Positions 18,054 to 26,530 are shown, counted from the first letter of the stretch. The stretch is DNA of 64,000 nt from Leucobacter tardus (GCF_017583045.1 NZ_JAGFBF010000003.1:1-64000), one strand, 5' to 3'. The notes: generated by a model not told the origin, from the sequence alone. A program made the numbers and translations.

Positions 18054-18914
18054 ATGGCGTTCGCAGCATTCGCCTCGACCGACACCGAGGTCAGTCAGGC
18101 GCCGCGCAAGCGGCCCTGGATCGCGCTCGCGCTGCTCGCTCCGGGCATCGCCTACATGCTCCTGTTCTTTCTCGCCCCGTTCATCCAATTGGTCATCACA
18201 TCGGTGCAGACCGCAGCCGACACCGGCGGCATCGGGGAGTACGTGCAGGCGTTCCAGATCGCGAACTACGCGACGGCGGTATCCGAGTACTGGCCCCAGA
18301 TTCTGCGGTCCTTCGCGTACGCCCTCATCGCCACCTTCGTGGGTCTGCTCATCAGCTATCCGCTCGCGTACCTCATCGGCGTCACCATGCGGCCGTTCCC
18401 CATCGCGCAGGGGGTGCTGCTGATCCTCGTCATCGCGCCGTTCTTCATCAGCTTCCTGCTGCGTGCGCTGGCCTGGAAGCAGATTCTGCCCGCGCAGATG
18501 ATCGGCACGGATGCGGCGGTCATCTTCGGCCTGATCTACAACTTCATCCCCTTCATGGTGCTGCCGATGTTCTCGTCCTTGCAGTCGCTCGATCTGAAGC
18601 TCGTCGAAGCGGGTTCAGACCTGTACGCGTCGCCGGTGGCCACGTTCTTCAGGGTGACGCTGCCGCTGTCGATGCCAGGCGTCGTATCGGGGACTCTCCT
18701 GAGCTTCATCCCGATGTCGGGCGACTACATCAATGCCTCTCGCGAGTTCTTCGGGTCGACGAGCACGACCATGATCGGCAACGTCATCGAGGCGAGTTTC
18801 CTGCAGACCCAGAACTATCCGATGGCGGCCTCGCTGTCGGTGATCCTGATGGCCACCATTCTCATCCTCGTCGCCACCTACGTGCGCCGCAGCGGAGCGA
18901 AGGATCTCCTGTGA
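18054..18914 (+). CDS. potB: Polyamine ABC transporter permease
   Basis: 286 aa, six hydrophobic segments. The EAA-type cytoplasmic loop is seen in LVEAGSDLYASPVATFFRVTLPLS. The ~30 residue N-terminal cytosolic part precedes the first helix (WIALALLAPGIAYMLLFF). It starts 4 nt after potA and overlaps the start of the next gene by 4 nt, so the two permeases are translationally coupled. Confidence 0.9.
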   Translation: MAFAAFASTDTEVSQAPRKRPWIALALLAPGIAYMLLFFLAPFIQLVITSVQTAADTGGIGEYVQAFQIANYATAVSEYWPQILRSFAYALIATFVGLLISYPLAYLIGVTMRPFPIAQGVLLILVIAPFFISFLLRALAWKQILPAQMIGTDAAVIFGLIYNFIPFMVLPMFSSLQSLDLKLVEAGSDLYASPVATFFRVTLPLSMPGVVSGTLLSFIPMSGDYINASREFFGSTSTTMIGNVIEASFLQTQNYPMAASLSVILMATILILVATYVRRSGAKDLL

Positions 18915-19711
18915 ATCGATTCAGTCTCGGCAAGCTCTTCGTTCCCGTGGTCGCCGCGATCACGCTCATCTACCTGCTCCTGCCGATCGGGCACGTCATC
19001 CTCTTCTCCTTCAACGACGCGGGCCGCAACAACATCACCTGGCGCGGGTTCACCCTGGACAACTGGTCGAACCCCTGCGGGGCGCCGGCCGTCTGCGAGG
19101 CGTTCGGCAACAGCATTCTCATCGGCACGGTCGCCACGATCGCCGCCACCGTGATGGGCACCGCGATCGCGATCGCTCTGGTTCGATACCGGTTCAAGTT
19201 CAGGTCCACGATCAGCCTGCTCCTCTTCACCCCGATGGCGACCCCCGAGGTCGTGCTGGGTGCAGGACTCGCCGCGCAGTTCCTGCTCGCCGGCGTGGAG
19301 AAGGGCCTCGGCACGATCATCATCGCGCACACGATGTTCTGCATCTCGTACGTCGTGGTCGCGGTGAAGGCGCGCGTGGCGAGCCTCAGTCCCGCGATCG
19401 AGGAGGCCGGGCGGGATCTCTACGCTTCACCGGCGCAAGTGTTCTGGCGCATCACCCTGCCGATGCTCACCCCGGGCATCATCGGTGCCGCGCTCTTGAG
19501 CTTTGCGCTGTCGTTCGACGACTTCATCATCACGAACTTCAACGCGGGCACTGAGAACACGTTCCCGAAGTTCATCTACACGTCAGCGTTGCGCGGGGTC
19601 CCAGCGCAGGCGAACGTGCTCGCGGCCATGGTGTTCATCGGTGCGCTCGTGCTCGTGATCGTCGTGCAGATGACCCGGATCTCGCGGCAGAAGCGTCTCG
19701 CCCAAGCGTAG
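18911..19711 (+). CDS. potC: Polyamine ABC transporter permease
   Basis: 266 aa with six hydrophobic segments and the EAA loop EEAGRDLYASPAQVFWRITLPM. It starts at a GTG inside the GTGA overlap with potB. The two permeases form the transmembrane channel of the PotABCD importer. It is the last gene of the operon; prfB follows after 19 nt. Confidence 0.9.
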   Translation: MNRFSLGKLFVPVVAAITLIYLLLPIGHVILFSFNDAGRNNITWRGFTLDNWSNPCGAPAVCEAFGNSILIGTVATIAATVMGTAIAIALVRYRFKFRSTISLLLFTPMATPEVVLGAGLAAQFLLAGVEKGLGTIIIAHTMFCISYVVVAVKARVASLSPAIEEAGRDLYASPAQVFWRITLPMLTPGIIGAALLSFALSFDDFIITNFNAGTENTFPKFIYTSALRGVPAQANVLAAMVFIGALVLVIVVQMTRISRQKRLAQA

Positions 19712-19730
19712 CGAGTAAGCTGGGCCCATC

Positions 19731-20849
19731 ATGCTCGATCTCGATTTCAGCGCCCGTATCCGCGCCCTCCGCACCACGTTCGACGACATCGCGGCCGTTC
19801 TCGACCTCCCGCGTCTGGAGTCCGAGATCGCCGACCTGGAGACCCAGGCCTCCGCGCCCGATCTCTGGGACGACCCCGATGCCGCTCAGCGCGTCACCAG
19901 TGGCCTGAGCCATCGGCAGGCGCGCTTGCGGCGCGTACGCGGCGTCGAGCAGCGCCTCGACGACCTCGAGGTGCTCGTCGAGCTCGCGACCGAGGCTGAG
20001 GACGCGGACGCGGCAGCCGAGGCGGCGACCGAACTCGCAGACCTCGAGAAGACCGTGCAGGACCTTGAGGTGCAGACGATGCTCTCGGGGGAGTACGACG
20101 AACGCGCCGCAGTGGTGACGATCCGCTCGGGCGCGGGCGGCGACGACGCGACAGACTTCGCCGAGATGCTGCTCCGCATGTATCTCCGGTGGGCCGAGAA
20201 GCAGGGCTACACCTCCAAGGTGCTCGACACGTCGTACGCCGAAGGTGCGGGCATCAAGTCGGCGACGTTCGAGATCGACGCGCCGTACGCGTTTGGCACG
20301 CTCTCGGTCGAGGCCGGCACGCACCGACTCGCTCGCATCAGTCCGTTCGGGTCGGCCGACAAGCGCCAGACAAGCTTCGCCGGTGTCGAGGTGATCCCGC
20401 TGCTCGAGGAGGCGACCGAGGTCGACGTGCCCGAAACGGATCTGCGCATCGACGTGTACCGCTCCTCGGGGCCCGGCGGCCAGTCGGTGAACACGACCGA
20501 CTCGGCCGTGCGCATCACCCACTTGCCGACCGGCCTCGTCGTCTCCATGCAGAACGAGAAGAGCCAGATCCAGAACCGTGCCGCCGCCATGCGGGTGCTG
20601 CAGACGCGCCTGTTGCTGCTGCAACGCGAAGAAGAAGCGGCCAAGAAGAAGGAGCTCGCCGGCAGCATCACGGCGAGCTGGGGCGATCAGATCCGCTCGT
20701 ACTTCCTCTACGGTCAGCAGCTCGTGAAAGATCTGCGCACGGGGCACGAGTCCACGCAGCCCGACTCGGTCTTCGACGGCGAGATCGACGGGTTCATCGC
20801 CGCAGGCATCAAATGGCGTTCGCTGGAGCAGGCGTCCGCAGAAAGCTGA
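19731..20849 (+). CDS. prfB: Peptide chain release factor 2
   Basis: 372 aa. It shows the peptidyl-tRNA hydrolysis motif GGQ at residues 249-251 (SSGPGGQSVNTTD) and the stop-codon recognition tripeptide SPF in RISPFGSADKRQTSF, which marks RF2 (UGA/UAA) rather than RF1. The reading frame is continuous from the N-terminus, so the autoregulatory +1 frameshift seen in enterobacterial prfB is absent. TAAGCT lies 9 nt before the ATG, giving at most a very short leader. It heads the block prfB-ftsEX-smpB-ssrA, which links release, division and ribosome rescue. Confidence 0.97.
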   Translation: MLDLDFSARIRALRTTFDDIAAVLDLPRLESEIADLETQASAPDLWDDPDAAQRVTSGLSHRQARLRRVRGVEQRLDDLEVLVELATEAEDADAAAEAATELADLEKTVQDLEVQTMLSGEYDERAAVVTIRSGAGGDDATDFAEMLLRMYLRWAEKQGYTSKVLDTSYAEGAGIKSATFEIDAPYAFGTLSVEAGTHRLARISPFGSADKRQTSFAGVEVIPLLEEATEVDVPETDLRIDVYRSSGPGGQSVNTTDSAVRITHLPTGLVVSMQNEKSQIQNRAAAMRVLQTRLLLLQREEEAAKKKELAGSITASWGDQIRSYFLYGQQLVKDLRTGHESTQPDSVFDGEIDGFIAAGIKWRSLEQASAES

Positions 20850-20915
20850 GAGCCTGACGAGTGCCTGCGCGTCGCGGGTGCTCCCGGAATCGTCGAGCGT
20901 AAGGTTGGGTTCGTC

Positions 20916-22136
20916 ATGATCCTCTTCGAGAACGTCACCAAGCAGTACCGAGGTACGCAGCGCCCTGCGCTCGACTCGATCGACCTTAAGATCGACCGCG
21001 GCGAGTTCGTCTTCATCGTCGGTGCCTCGGGGTCGGGCAAGTCGAGCTGCCTGCAGCTGATTCTGCGGCAGGAGCAGCCGTCGTCCGGCAACATTCACGT
21101 TCTCGGGCAAGATCTTGGTCGGATCTCCTCGCGCAAAGTGCCGTACTTCCGCCGCAACCTCGGCATGGTCTTCCAAGACTTCCGGCTCCTCACCGACAAG
21201 ACGGTCTACGAGAACGTCGCGTTCTCGCTGCAGGTCATCGGCAAGTCGCGCGGGTTCATCCAGGAGGCGGTGCCCGACACTCTCGAGATGGTCGGTCTCG
21301 GCAACAAGTCCAAGCGGTACCCGCACGAGCTCTCCGGCGGCGAGCAGCAGCGCGTCGCCATCGCACGTGCGATCGTGAATAAGCCGGCGATCCTGATGGC
21401 CGACGAACCGACCGGTAACCTCGACCCGGCGACCAGCCTCGGCATCATGCAGCTGCTCCGGGCGATCAACGCCTCCGGCACGACCGTCGTCATGGCGACC
21501 CACGAGGCGACCTTCGTCGACATCATGCAGCAGCGCGTCGTCGAGCTCTCGCAGGGCATCGTCGTTCGCGACGAGATCGGCGGAGGTTACGGCGAGACGG
21601 CGTCGATCCCGGTCACCGAGCTGCCTGCTGTGAGTGCACAGGTGCTCCGGACGAGCGAGGAAGTCGTGCGCGCCGCGCTCGCTCCCGAGTTCGGCGGAGA
21701 AGCGACCGCCGCGAGCGGTCGAATCGGACGCAGCGACGCGGGCGCCTCCGGTGTCGCTCCGCCCGGCGCCGTGCCGGTTGAGATCCCAGGATCCTCGGAC
21801 GCCGTCGTGGAGACGGTCGATGACGCATCTGAGGTTTCCGATGCCGGCGGCATCGGAGAGGACCCCGCAACCGTGGCTGACGATGCCAGGTACCGGGCAC
21901 CCCACGCGACGCCGCCTGAGACCGAGGCCGGTTGGACACCGGCGGAGGCCCCGGCGGAAGATGACGACGACCTCACTGTCGTCGCGGGGCAGCGGCGGGA
22001 TGACCGCATCCCTGCGTTCCTCGAGCCCGGCGAAGACATCGACCCCGTCAAACTCGCGTCCGAGGGTGGGGTTGCCTCGAGGCTGGGGCTCTCGAGAGAC
22101 GAAGACGACGATACGGATGTGGGGCCGGTTCGATGA
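20916..22136 (+). CDS. ftsE: Cell division ATP-binding protein FtsE with long acidic C-terminal tail
   Basis: 406 aa, while FtsE is usually about 225-230 aa. The first ~230 residues are a standard FtsE: FENVTKQYRG, Walker A GASGSGKSS, HELSGGEQQRVAIARAIV, ADEPTGNLDP and ATHEATFVD. The remaining ~175 residues are rich in Asp, Glu, Ala, Pro and Gly with no visible fold and are probably disordered. The tail is in frame and runs into the 4-nt ATGA overlap with ftsX, so this is not a frameshift. FtsEX couples ATP hydrolysis to periplasmic peptidoglycan hydrolase activation at the septum. Confidence 0.95.
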   Translation: MILFENVTKQYRGTQRPALDSIDLKIDRGEFVFIVGASGSGKSSCLQLILRQEQPSSGNIHVLGQDLGRISSRKVPYFRRNLGMVFQDFRLLTDKTVYENVAFSLQVIGKSRGFIQEAVPDTLEMVGLGNKSKRYPHELSGGEQQRVAIARAIVNKPAILMADEPTGNLDPATSLGIMQLLRAINASGTTVVMATHEATFVDIMQQRVVELSQGIVVRDEIGGGYGETASIPVTELPAVSAQVLRTSEEVVRAALAPEFGGEATAASGRIGRSDAGASGVAPPGAVPVEIPGSSDAVVETVDDASEVSDAGGIGEDPATVADDARYRAPHATPPETEAGWTPAEAPAEDDDDLTVVAGQRRDDRIPAFLEPGEDIDPVKLASEGGVASRLGLSRDEDDDTDVGPVR

Positions 22137-23047
22137 GGGTAGGGCTCGTACTCGGAGAAGTCTGGAACGGACTCCGCCGCAACCTCTCGGTGGTGATCTC
22201 CGTCATCCTCGTCACGTTCGTCTCGTTGACGTTCGTGGGAACTGCGATTCTCATGCAGCTGCAGGTGCAGCAGATGAAGACCTTCTGGTATGACCGTGCT
22301 CAAGTCGCCGTCTACCTCTGCACGGAGTTCGACCAGAGTGCGACGTGCTCGGGCGAAGACGTCTCGGAGGAGCAGATCGCGGCGGTCGAGGATGCGCTCA
22401 ACTCCGATGTGCTCGCGCCCTACATCGACGACTACTTCTTCGTCGATCACGAACAGGCCTACGAAGAGTTCACCGAGCAGTTCGCGGGCAACCCGATCGT
22501 CGATATCACCCGGGCCGAGCAGCTCAATCAGACGTACTGGCTGAAGCTCGACGATCCGTCCGAGTCGGCGATTATTCAAGAGACCTTCGCGGGTATTCCG
22601 GGCGTGCAGAGCGTCTCCGATCAGCGCAGCCTGCTCGATCGCATCTTCCTCTTCCTCGGCGTCGCGAGTTACACTGCGGTCACCATCGCCGGGCTGATGC
22701 TCGTCGCCGCCATGCTGCTCATCTCCACGACGATCCGGCTCTCGGCTTTCTCCCGCCGTCGCGAGATCGGCATCATGCGCCTCGTCGGCGCGTCGAACCG
22801 GTTCATCCAGACGCCGTTCGTGCTGGAGGGGGTGATCGCCGCCCTCGTGGGTGCGGTCCTTGCCGGCGCGGCCTCGGTGGGCATCGTGAAGTTCTTCGTG
22901 CAAGACTTCCTCGTCGCGGAAGTGCCCTTCACGAGTTACATCACGGTCGAGCAATCGCTTGTGGTACCGCCGATACTCGTGCTCGTGGGTGTGGTGCTCT
23001 CGGGGATCGCCGCGAAGATCGCCATCACCCGCTACCTCCGCGTGTAG
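22133..23047 (+). CDS. ftsX: Cell division protein FtsX
   Basis: 304 aa, the normal size. One N-terminal helix (about 22-45), a large extracytoplasmic domain (about 46-170) and three C-terminal helices fit FtsX. Landmarks are RNLSVVISVILVTFVSLTF, quoted in part, and SRRREIGIMRLVGASNRFIQ. The extracytoplasmic loop has a Cys pair (YLCTEFDQSATCSGED) that may form a disulfide. It overlaps ftsE by 4 nt and would transmit FtsE ATPase cycles to cell-wall hydrolases. Confidence 0.95.
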   Translation: MRVGLVLGEVWNGLRRNLSVVISVILVTFVSLTFVGTAILMQLQVQQMKTFWYDRAQVAVYLCTEFDQSATCSGEDVSEEQIAAVEDALNSDVLAPYIDDYFFVDHEQAYEEFTEQFAGNPIVDITRAEQLNQTYWLKLDDPSESAIIQETFAGIPGVQSVSDQRSLLDRIFLFLGVASYTAVTIAGLMLVAAMLLISTTIRLSAFSRRREIGIMRLVGASNRFIQTPFVLEGVIAALVGAVLAGAASVGIVKFFVQDFLVAEVPFTSYITVEQSLVVPPILVLVGVVLSGIAAKIAITRYLRV

Positions 23048-23127
23048 CGCCCAACGCCCATCAGGGGCGCTGACCGACTCGAACCGGTAAGCTGGTGCTT
23101 TGGCGAACCCGCGAGAGGATGTGAGCG

Positions 23128-23604
23128 ATGCCCAAGGAGAGCGGCGAGAAGCTGGTCGCCTCGAACAAGAAGGCGAGGCACGACTACCTCATTCTCGACA
23201 CCTACGAGGCCGGCATGGTCCTCACGGGCAGCGAGGTGAAGTCGTTGCGCATGGGGCGCGCGTCGCTCGTCGACGGCTACGTCTTCTTCGAACGCGGTGA
23301 GGCCTGGCTGGATGCCGCGTACATCCCCGAGTATCTGAACGGGTCGTGGACGAACCACGCGCCCAGGCGCAAGCGCAAGCTTCTGCTCCACCGCCAGCAG
23401 ATCGACAAGCTCTATCAGAAGACACGCGAGGGCGGTCTGACGGTGGTGCCGTTGCGCCTCTACTTCCTCGACGGGCGTGCCAAGGTCGAGATCGCGCTGG
23501 CTCGGGGCAAGAAGGAATACGACAAGCGGCAGACGCTTCGCGAGCGTCAGGACACCCGCGAGGCCGAGCGCGCTATGCGTCAGCGCAACCGGCTCGGGGA
23601 GTAG
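23128..23604 (+). CDS. smpB: SsrA-binding protein
   Basis: 158 aa, normal size. Motifs: [28 protein letters not shown], the [11 protein letters not shown] segment and the basic C-terminal tail [14 protein letters not shown] that enters the decoding site. It binds tmRNA and brings it to stalled ribosomes. The partner RNA gene lies 125 nt downstream on the same strand. GAGAGGATG precedes the ATG at a short distance. Confidence 0.97.
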   Translation: MPKESGEKLVASNKKARHDYLILDTYEAGMVLTGSEVKSLRMGRASLVDGYVFFERGEAWLDAAYIPEYLNGSWTNHAPRRKRKLLLHRQQIDKLYQKTREGGLTVVPLRLYFLDGRAKVEIALARGKKEYDKRQTLRERQDTREAERAMRQRNRLGE

Positions 23605-23729
23605 CCGTGGAGGGTGCCCGAGCCGTGCCGCGGTGATCGACACGGCCAGAACCGGCGTGGTATCCTGAAAGGCCGGCTCAGCCGGTGTCACATTGACAAC
23701 TCCACAGTGCGTGATGTCACTCCTCTCTC

Positions 23730-24096
23730 GGGGCCGATCGGTTTCGACACGTCGATTTGAGACCGTGAGAAGCGGGTCGAGGACGCGAAGTTATCTCGTT
23801 AACGCCCTTCGCAAACCATAGGTGCCAACGCAAAGCGCACCGACTTCGCTCTCGCTGCCTAAGCACGAGACCGAGTCCGTCAGGCCGGGTTCGCCTCCAC
23901 CCCGGTTCCTGGCGTCATTCAGGAGGCTTGCTGATGTGTCGCGCCTCAGGGCACATCGGGACTCTGCGTGAGGCTGGGCCCGTCGTCCGAGGTGTTCGTG
24001 ACAACGGACGGGGCCGAGTAGAACGCCTGCACGAACTACACCCGTAGAAGGCACGGAATCATCGAAGTGGACCGGGGTTCGATTCCCCGCGGCTCC
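23730..24096 (+). ncRNA. ssrA: Transfer-messenger RNA
   Basis: The 5' end GGGGCCG pairs with CGGCTCC at 24090-24096 to form the acceptor stem, followed by discriminator A and CC (the final A of CCA is not encoded). The 5' side continues with the conserved ATCGGTTTCGAC and the 3' side has the T arm GGGGTTCGATTCCCC. The tag reading frame is at 23824-23862: resume codon GCC, peptide ANAKRTDFALAA, stop TAA. The tag ends in the ALAA degron recognised by ClpXP-type proteases. It follows smpB directly. Confidence 0.97.
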
Positions 24097-24101
24097 ACCG
24101 A

Positions 24102-24122
24102 GACGCATCGGTCAGATGCGTC
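24102..24122 (+). terminator. Hairpin after tmRNA
   Basis: An 8-bp stem (GACGCATC/GATGCGTC) with a 5-nt loop begins 5 nt after the mature tmRNA end. It fits a terminator shared with the convergent DUF3054 gene, although no T run follows. Confidence 0.6.
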
Positions 24123-24153
24123 GGAGCGACGTCACGCACTGTGCGAGTGCCCC

Positions 24154-24558
24154 TCAGTCCGCGCGCGGCTCGCGATCCAGGCGACGCGTGAGAGCCGCAA
24201 TTCCGCGCCAGCCGGCGAGTCCGATCAGCAGCGAGACGGTTGCGACGATGACGAAAGGCAGCGCGATGCCGCTGCCCGTGAGGGCGCGCAGGCCCATGCC
24301 GACGACGAGCGATGTCGCCCACACCGGCAGGCCCGTGCGCACCAAAGCCCAGGGGCGCTTCCATGCGCGTACCAGCGTCCATCCCACCGCTGCACCCACC
24401 AGAAACGGCCAGGCCGTCTGGAGCGTGCCGAGCACCGTCAGTTCTTCCGCGTGCGCACTGCGACCGATCCATGCGAAGAGCAGGATCACGACGATGTCGA
24501 GCGTCGCGGCGACGACGGTCGCGCGTCGCGAGAGCGGGAGAGAGGAGTGAGTCTGCAT
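24154..24558 (-). CDS. DUF3054 family membrane protein
   Basis: 134 aa from the ATG at 24558; upstream in-frame sequence overlaps the divergent promoter and has no family likeness. Four hydrophobic segments occupy nearly the whole protein, with the family pattern LDIVVILLFAWIGR, TAWPFLVGAAVGW and the Arg/Trp-rich loop RAWKRPWALVRTG. DUF3054 proteins are common in actinobacteria and have no known function. It is divergent from the MarR gene and shares its regulatory region. Confidence 0.85.
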   Translation of the reverse strand: MQTHSSLPLSRRATVVAATLDIVVILLFAWIGRSAHAEELTVLGTLQTAWPFLVGAAVGWTLVRAWKRPWALVRTGLPVWATSLVVGMGLRALTGSGIALPFVIVATVSLLIGLAGWRGIAALTRRLDREPRAD

Positions 24559-24609
24559 GAACCCATTGTATGAATCCTCCACACTCGGAGGTGACTCGAA
24601 GCGTTCACA

Positions 24610-24629
24610 TAGACTATCTTCGCGATAGT
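24610..24629 (+). promoter_or_regulatory. Palindromic operator overlapping a -10 hexamer
   Basis: ACTATC-n5-GATAGT (24613-24629) is an inverted repeat that overlaps TAGACT (24610-24615), a likely -10 of the MarR gene. It lies between two divergent genes, the usual place for a MarR self-operator, and would block transcription when bound. Confidence 0.5.
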
Positions 24630-24661
24630 GAGGACCGTCCGTGTCTTTGGGGAAGGAAACG

Positions 24662-25141
24662 ATGGCGGAACCGGAATGGCTCAATGATGAGGAGCGACGC
24701 GCATGGCTTCGCCTGGTGAGTCTCAATGTGCTCCTGCCGAGCGCTCTTGAGGCGCAGCTCAAGCGCGACGCCGGAGTCACGCTGTTCGACTACCACGTGC
24801 TGGCGATGCTCTCCGACGCCGCGGATCACACACGGCTCATGAGCGACCTCGCGCTCTTCACCAATGCGTCGCTCTCCCGACTCTCCCACGTCGTCACGCG
24901 ACTGGTGCGTCAAGGCTGGGTGCGGCGCGAGGCCCACCCGGGAGATGGGCGGGCGACGAATGTCGTGCTGACGGAGGCGGGGCAGCGGCACCTCGACCGA
25001 CACGCGCCTGAGCACGTTGCGGAGGTCCGCAGACTCGTCTTCGACGCACTCGATCCCGGCGAGGTCGGTGCGTTCGCGGATCAGGTCGGACGGATCCTCG
25101 ACGCGATCGATCCCGACGGACGTCACCAGCGAGAAGCGTAG
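24662..25141 (+). CDS. MarR family transcriptional regulator
   Basis: 159 aa from the ATG at 24662, which has GGAAGGA just upstream; a GTG at 24641 would add seven residues. The winged HTH is plain: LFDYHVLAMLSDA, MSDLALFTNASLSRLSHVVTRLV in the recognition region (quoted in part) and the wing RREAHPGDGRATNVVLTEAG. It probably represses itself and perhaps the divergent DUF3054 gene through the palindrome near 24620. The ligand is unknown. Confidence 0.9.
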   Translation: MAEPEWLNDEERRAWLRLVSLNVLLPSALEAQLKRDAGVTLFDYHVLAMLSDAADHTRLMSDLALFTNASLSRLSHVVTRLVRQGWVRREAHPGDGRATNVVLTEAGQRHLDRHAPEHVAEVRRLVFDALDPGEVGAFADQVGRILDAIDPDGRHQREA

Positions 25142-25150
25142 CCCCTCGAT

Positions 25151-25948
25151 TCAGTCCGCGCGGCGGCGCTCGCGAAGTTGGGCGATCACGGCGTCGTGCA
25201 GTCGCCCGTTCGTCGCGAGCGAGCTTCCGTTCCACGCGGTCTCCGCGCCGTCGACGTCGGTGAAGCGGCCACCGGCTTCGCGGACGATCGGGGCGATTGC
25301 GGCGAGATCGTAGGGCTTCACATCGAACTCGGCGACGATATCGACGAGCCCTTCCGCGAGCAGCATGTACGACCACATGTCGCCGTAGGCGCGATCCCGC
25401 CACACTGCTCGCGACAGTCCGATCAGCGGCTCGAGATACCCGGCCTGATCCCACTGCTCGATGCTCTGAAAGCTGAGCGAGGCGTGCTCGAGGTCGCGCA
25501 CATGTGAGACCCGCAGGCGTCGGGGCTCCGCGGACGACGCCTGGGCCCACGCGCCATTGCCAGCAGACGCCCACCATCGGGCGCCGAACGCCGGAGCGGA
25601 CACCACCCCGACCGTGGCGGACCCATCGACCTCGAGAGCGATGAGCGTCGCCCAGTTGGGGACCCCGCGGAGAAAGTTCGCCGTGCCGTCGATCGGGTCG
25701 ATGATCCAACGGCGGGACCCCCGTTCGGATCGTCCGGATTCTTCGCCGAAGAAGCTGTCCCCTGGCAGTTCCTGCTCGATGACCTCGCGAAGCGCGCGCT
25801 CCACCGCGGTATCCGCGTCGGTGACATACGAACGGTCGGGTTTGGTGTCGACGTGCAGGTCAGCCGCCTGGAAGCGGGGGAGTGAGATCGAATCCGCGAG
25901 GTCCGCGAGGCGTCGGGCGAACTCGAGGTCGGTGGATGACTGGGTCAT
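25151..25948 (-). CDS. hisN: Inositol-phosphatase superfamily enzyme, probably histidinol-phosphatase (HisN type)
   Basis: 265 aa. Metal motifs are complete: DADTAVERALR, FFGEESG and WIIDPIDGTANFLRGVP, with the C-terminal half KPYDLAAIAPIVREAGG. The opening DLADSISLPRF and the FLRGVPNWATLIAL segment resemble the HisN histidinol-phosphatases of actinobacteria (eighth step of histidine synthesis) more than SuhB. No other his genes are nearby, as is usual for hisN. The other paralogue at 8.8 kb fits the inositol phosphatase role better. It converges with the MarR gene with 9 nt between. Confidence 0.75.
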   Translation of the reverse strand: MTQSSTDLEFARRLADLADSISLPRFQAADLHVDTKPDRSYVTDADTAVERALREVIEQELPGDSFFGEESGRSERGSRRWIIDPIDGTANFLRGVPNWATLIALEVDGSATVGVVSAPAFGARWWASAGNGAWAQASSAEPRRLRVSHVRDLEHASLSFQSIEQWDQAGYLEPLIGLSRAVWRDRAYGDMWSYMLLAEGLVDIVAEFDVKPYDLAAIAPIVREAGGRFTDVDGAETAWNGSSLATNGRLHDAVIAQLRERRRAD

Positions 25949-25992
25949 AGTTCCACCCTATCCGTGCCGCGCAGGCTACTGCCGCGCACGGA

Positions 25993-26042
25993 ACGGGTCG
26001 CTTCTCGCGGTCCTCTCGGAAGAGGCGCGAGAAGCGACCCGT
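25993..26042 (-). terminator. Terminator of the Hsp20 gene
   Basis: A perfect 17-bp stem encloses a second small hairpin (CCTCT/AGAGG). It lies 22 nt beyond the Hsp20 stop and before the start of the next minus-strand gene. Confidence 0.8.
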
Positions 26043-26064
26043 GTTCGCGGGGTCCGGCGGGCTC

Positions 26065-26502
26065 TTACGCGGTGATCGTGCGCGATTCCGCCGGGGCGCT
26101 ATCGCTCGGAGTCTCCACCTCGATCTTCCGGGGCTTCGCCCGTTCGCTGATCGGGATGATGACGCTCAGCACGCCGTTCTCGTACGACGCCGAGATTTGG
26201 GCCGTGTCGACGCCCTCGCCGATGCTGAACTGGCGAAGGTAGCTGCCCTCCGCACGCTCGCGGGTGAGCCACTTGACACCATCGGCCGAGGCCGCCGAGC
26301 GCTGCGCGCGAATGGTGAGGAGCTGACCGTCGACATCGACATCGACGGACCCCGGGTCGACGCCAGGCAGGTCGGCCGACAGCACGTATCGCTGCTGGTC
26401 ACGGTACAGGTCGACCGGCATGACGCGCGGGGCCGAGCGGGACTGGAGCAGTCCGCCCGTGAGGCGATCCAGCTCGCTGAAAGGATCAAAAGACATCGCC
26501 AT
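26065..26502 (-). CDS. Small heat-shock protein Hsp20/alpha-crystallin
   Basis: 145 aa, the usual size. The alpha-crystallin domain runs from about residue 35 to 130: VMPVDLYRDQQRYVLSADLPGVDP, quoted in part as VLSADLPGVDPGSVDV, QLLTIRAQR, FSIGEGVDTAQISASYENGVL, with the closing I-x-I type motif in VIIPISERAKPRKIEV. It is an ATP-independent holdase for unfolding proteins. AGGGAG lies 11 nt before the ATG. A textbook HAIR palindrome precedes the gene, so HspR repression is expected. Confidence 0.95.
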   Translation of the reverse strand: MAMSFDPFSELDRLTGGLLQSRSAPRVMPVDLYRDQQRYVLSADLPGVDPGSVDVDVDGQLLTIRAQRSAASADGVKWLTRERAEGSYLRQFSIGEGVDTAQISASYENGVLSVIIPISERAKPRKIEVETPSDSAPAESRTITA

Positions 26503-26530
26503 AATGAATCAATCTCCCTCCGATTTCGTC

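Noticed and set aside
19635-21905. A 756-codon minus-strand open frame opposite prfB and ftsE
   Set aside because: It mirrors two highly conserved genes, has shadow-like composition and no start signal or recognisable motif.
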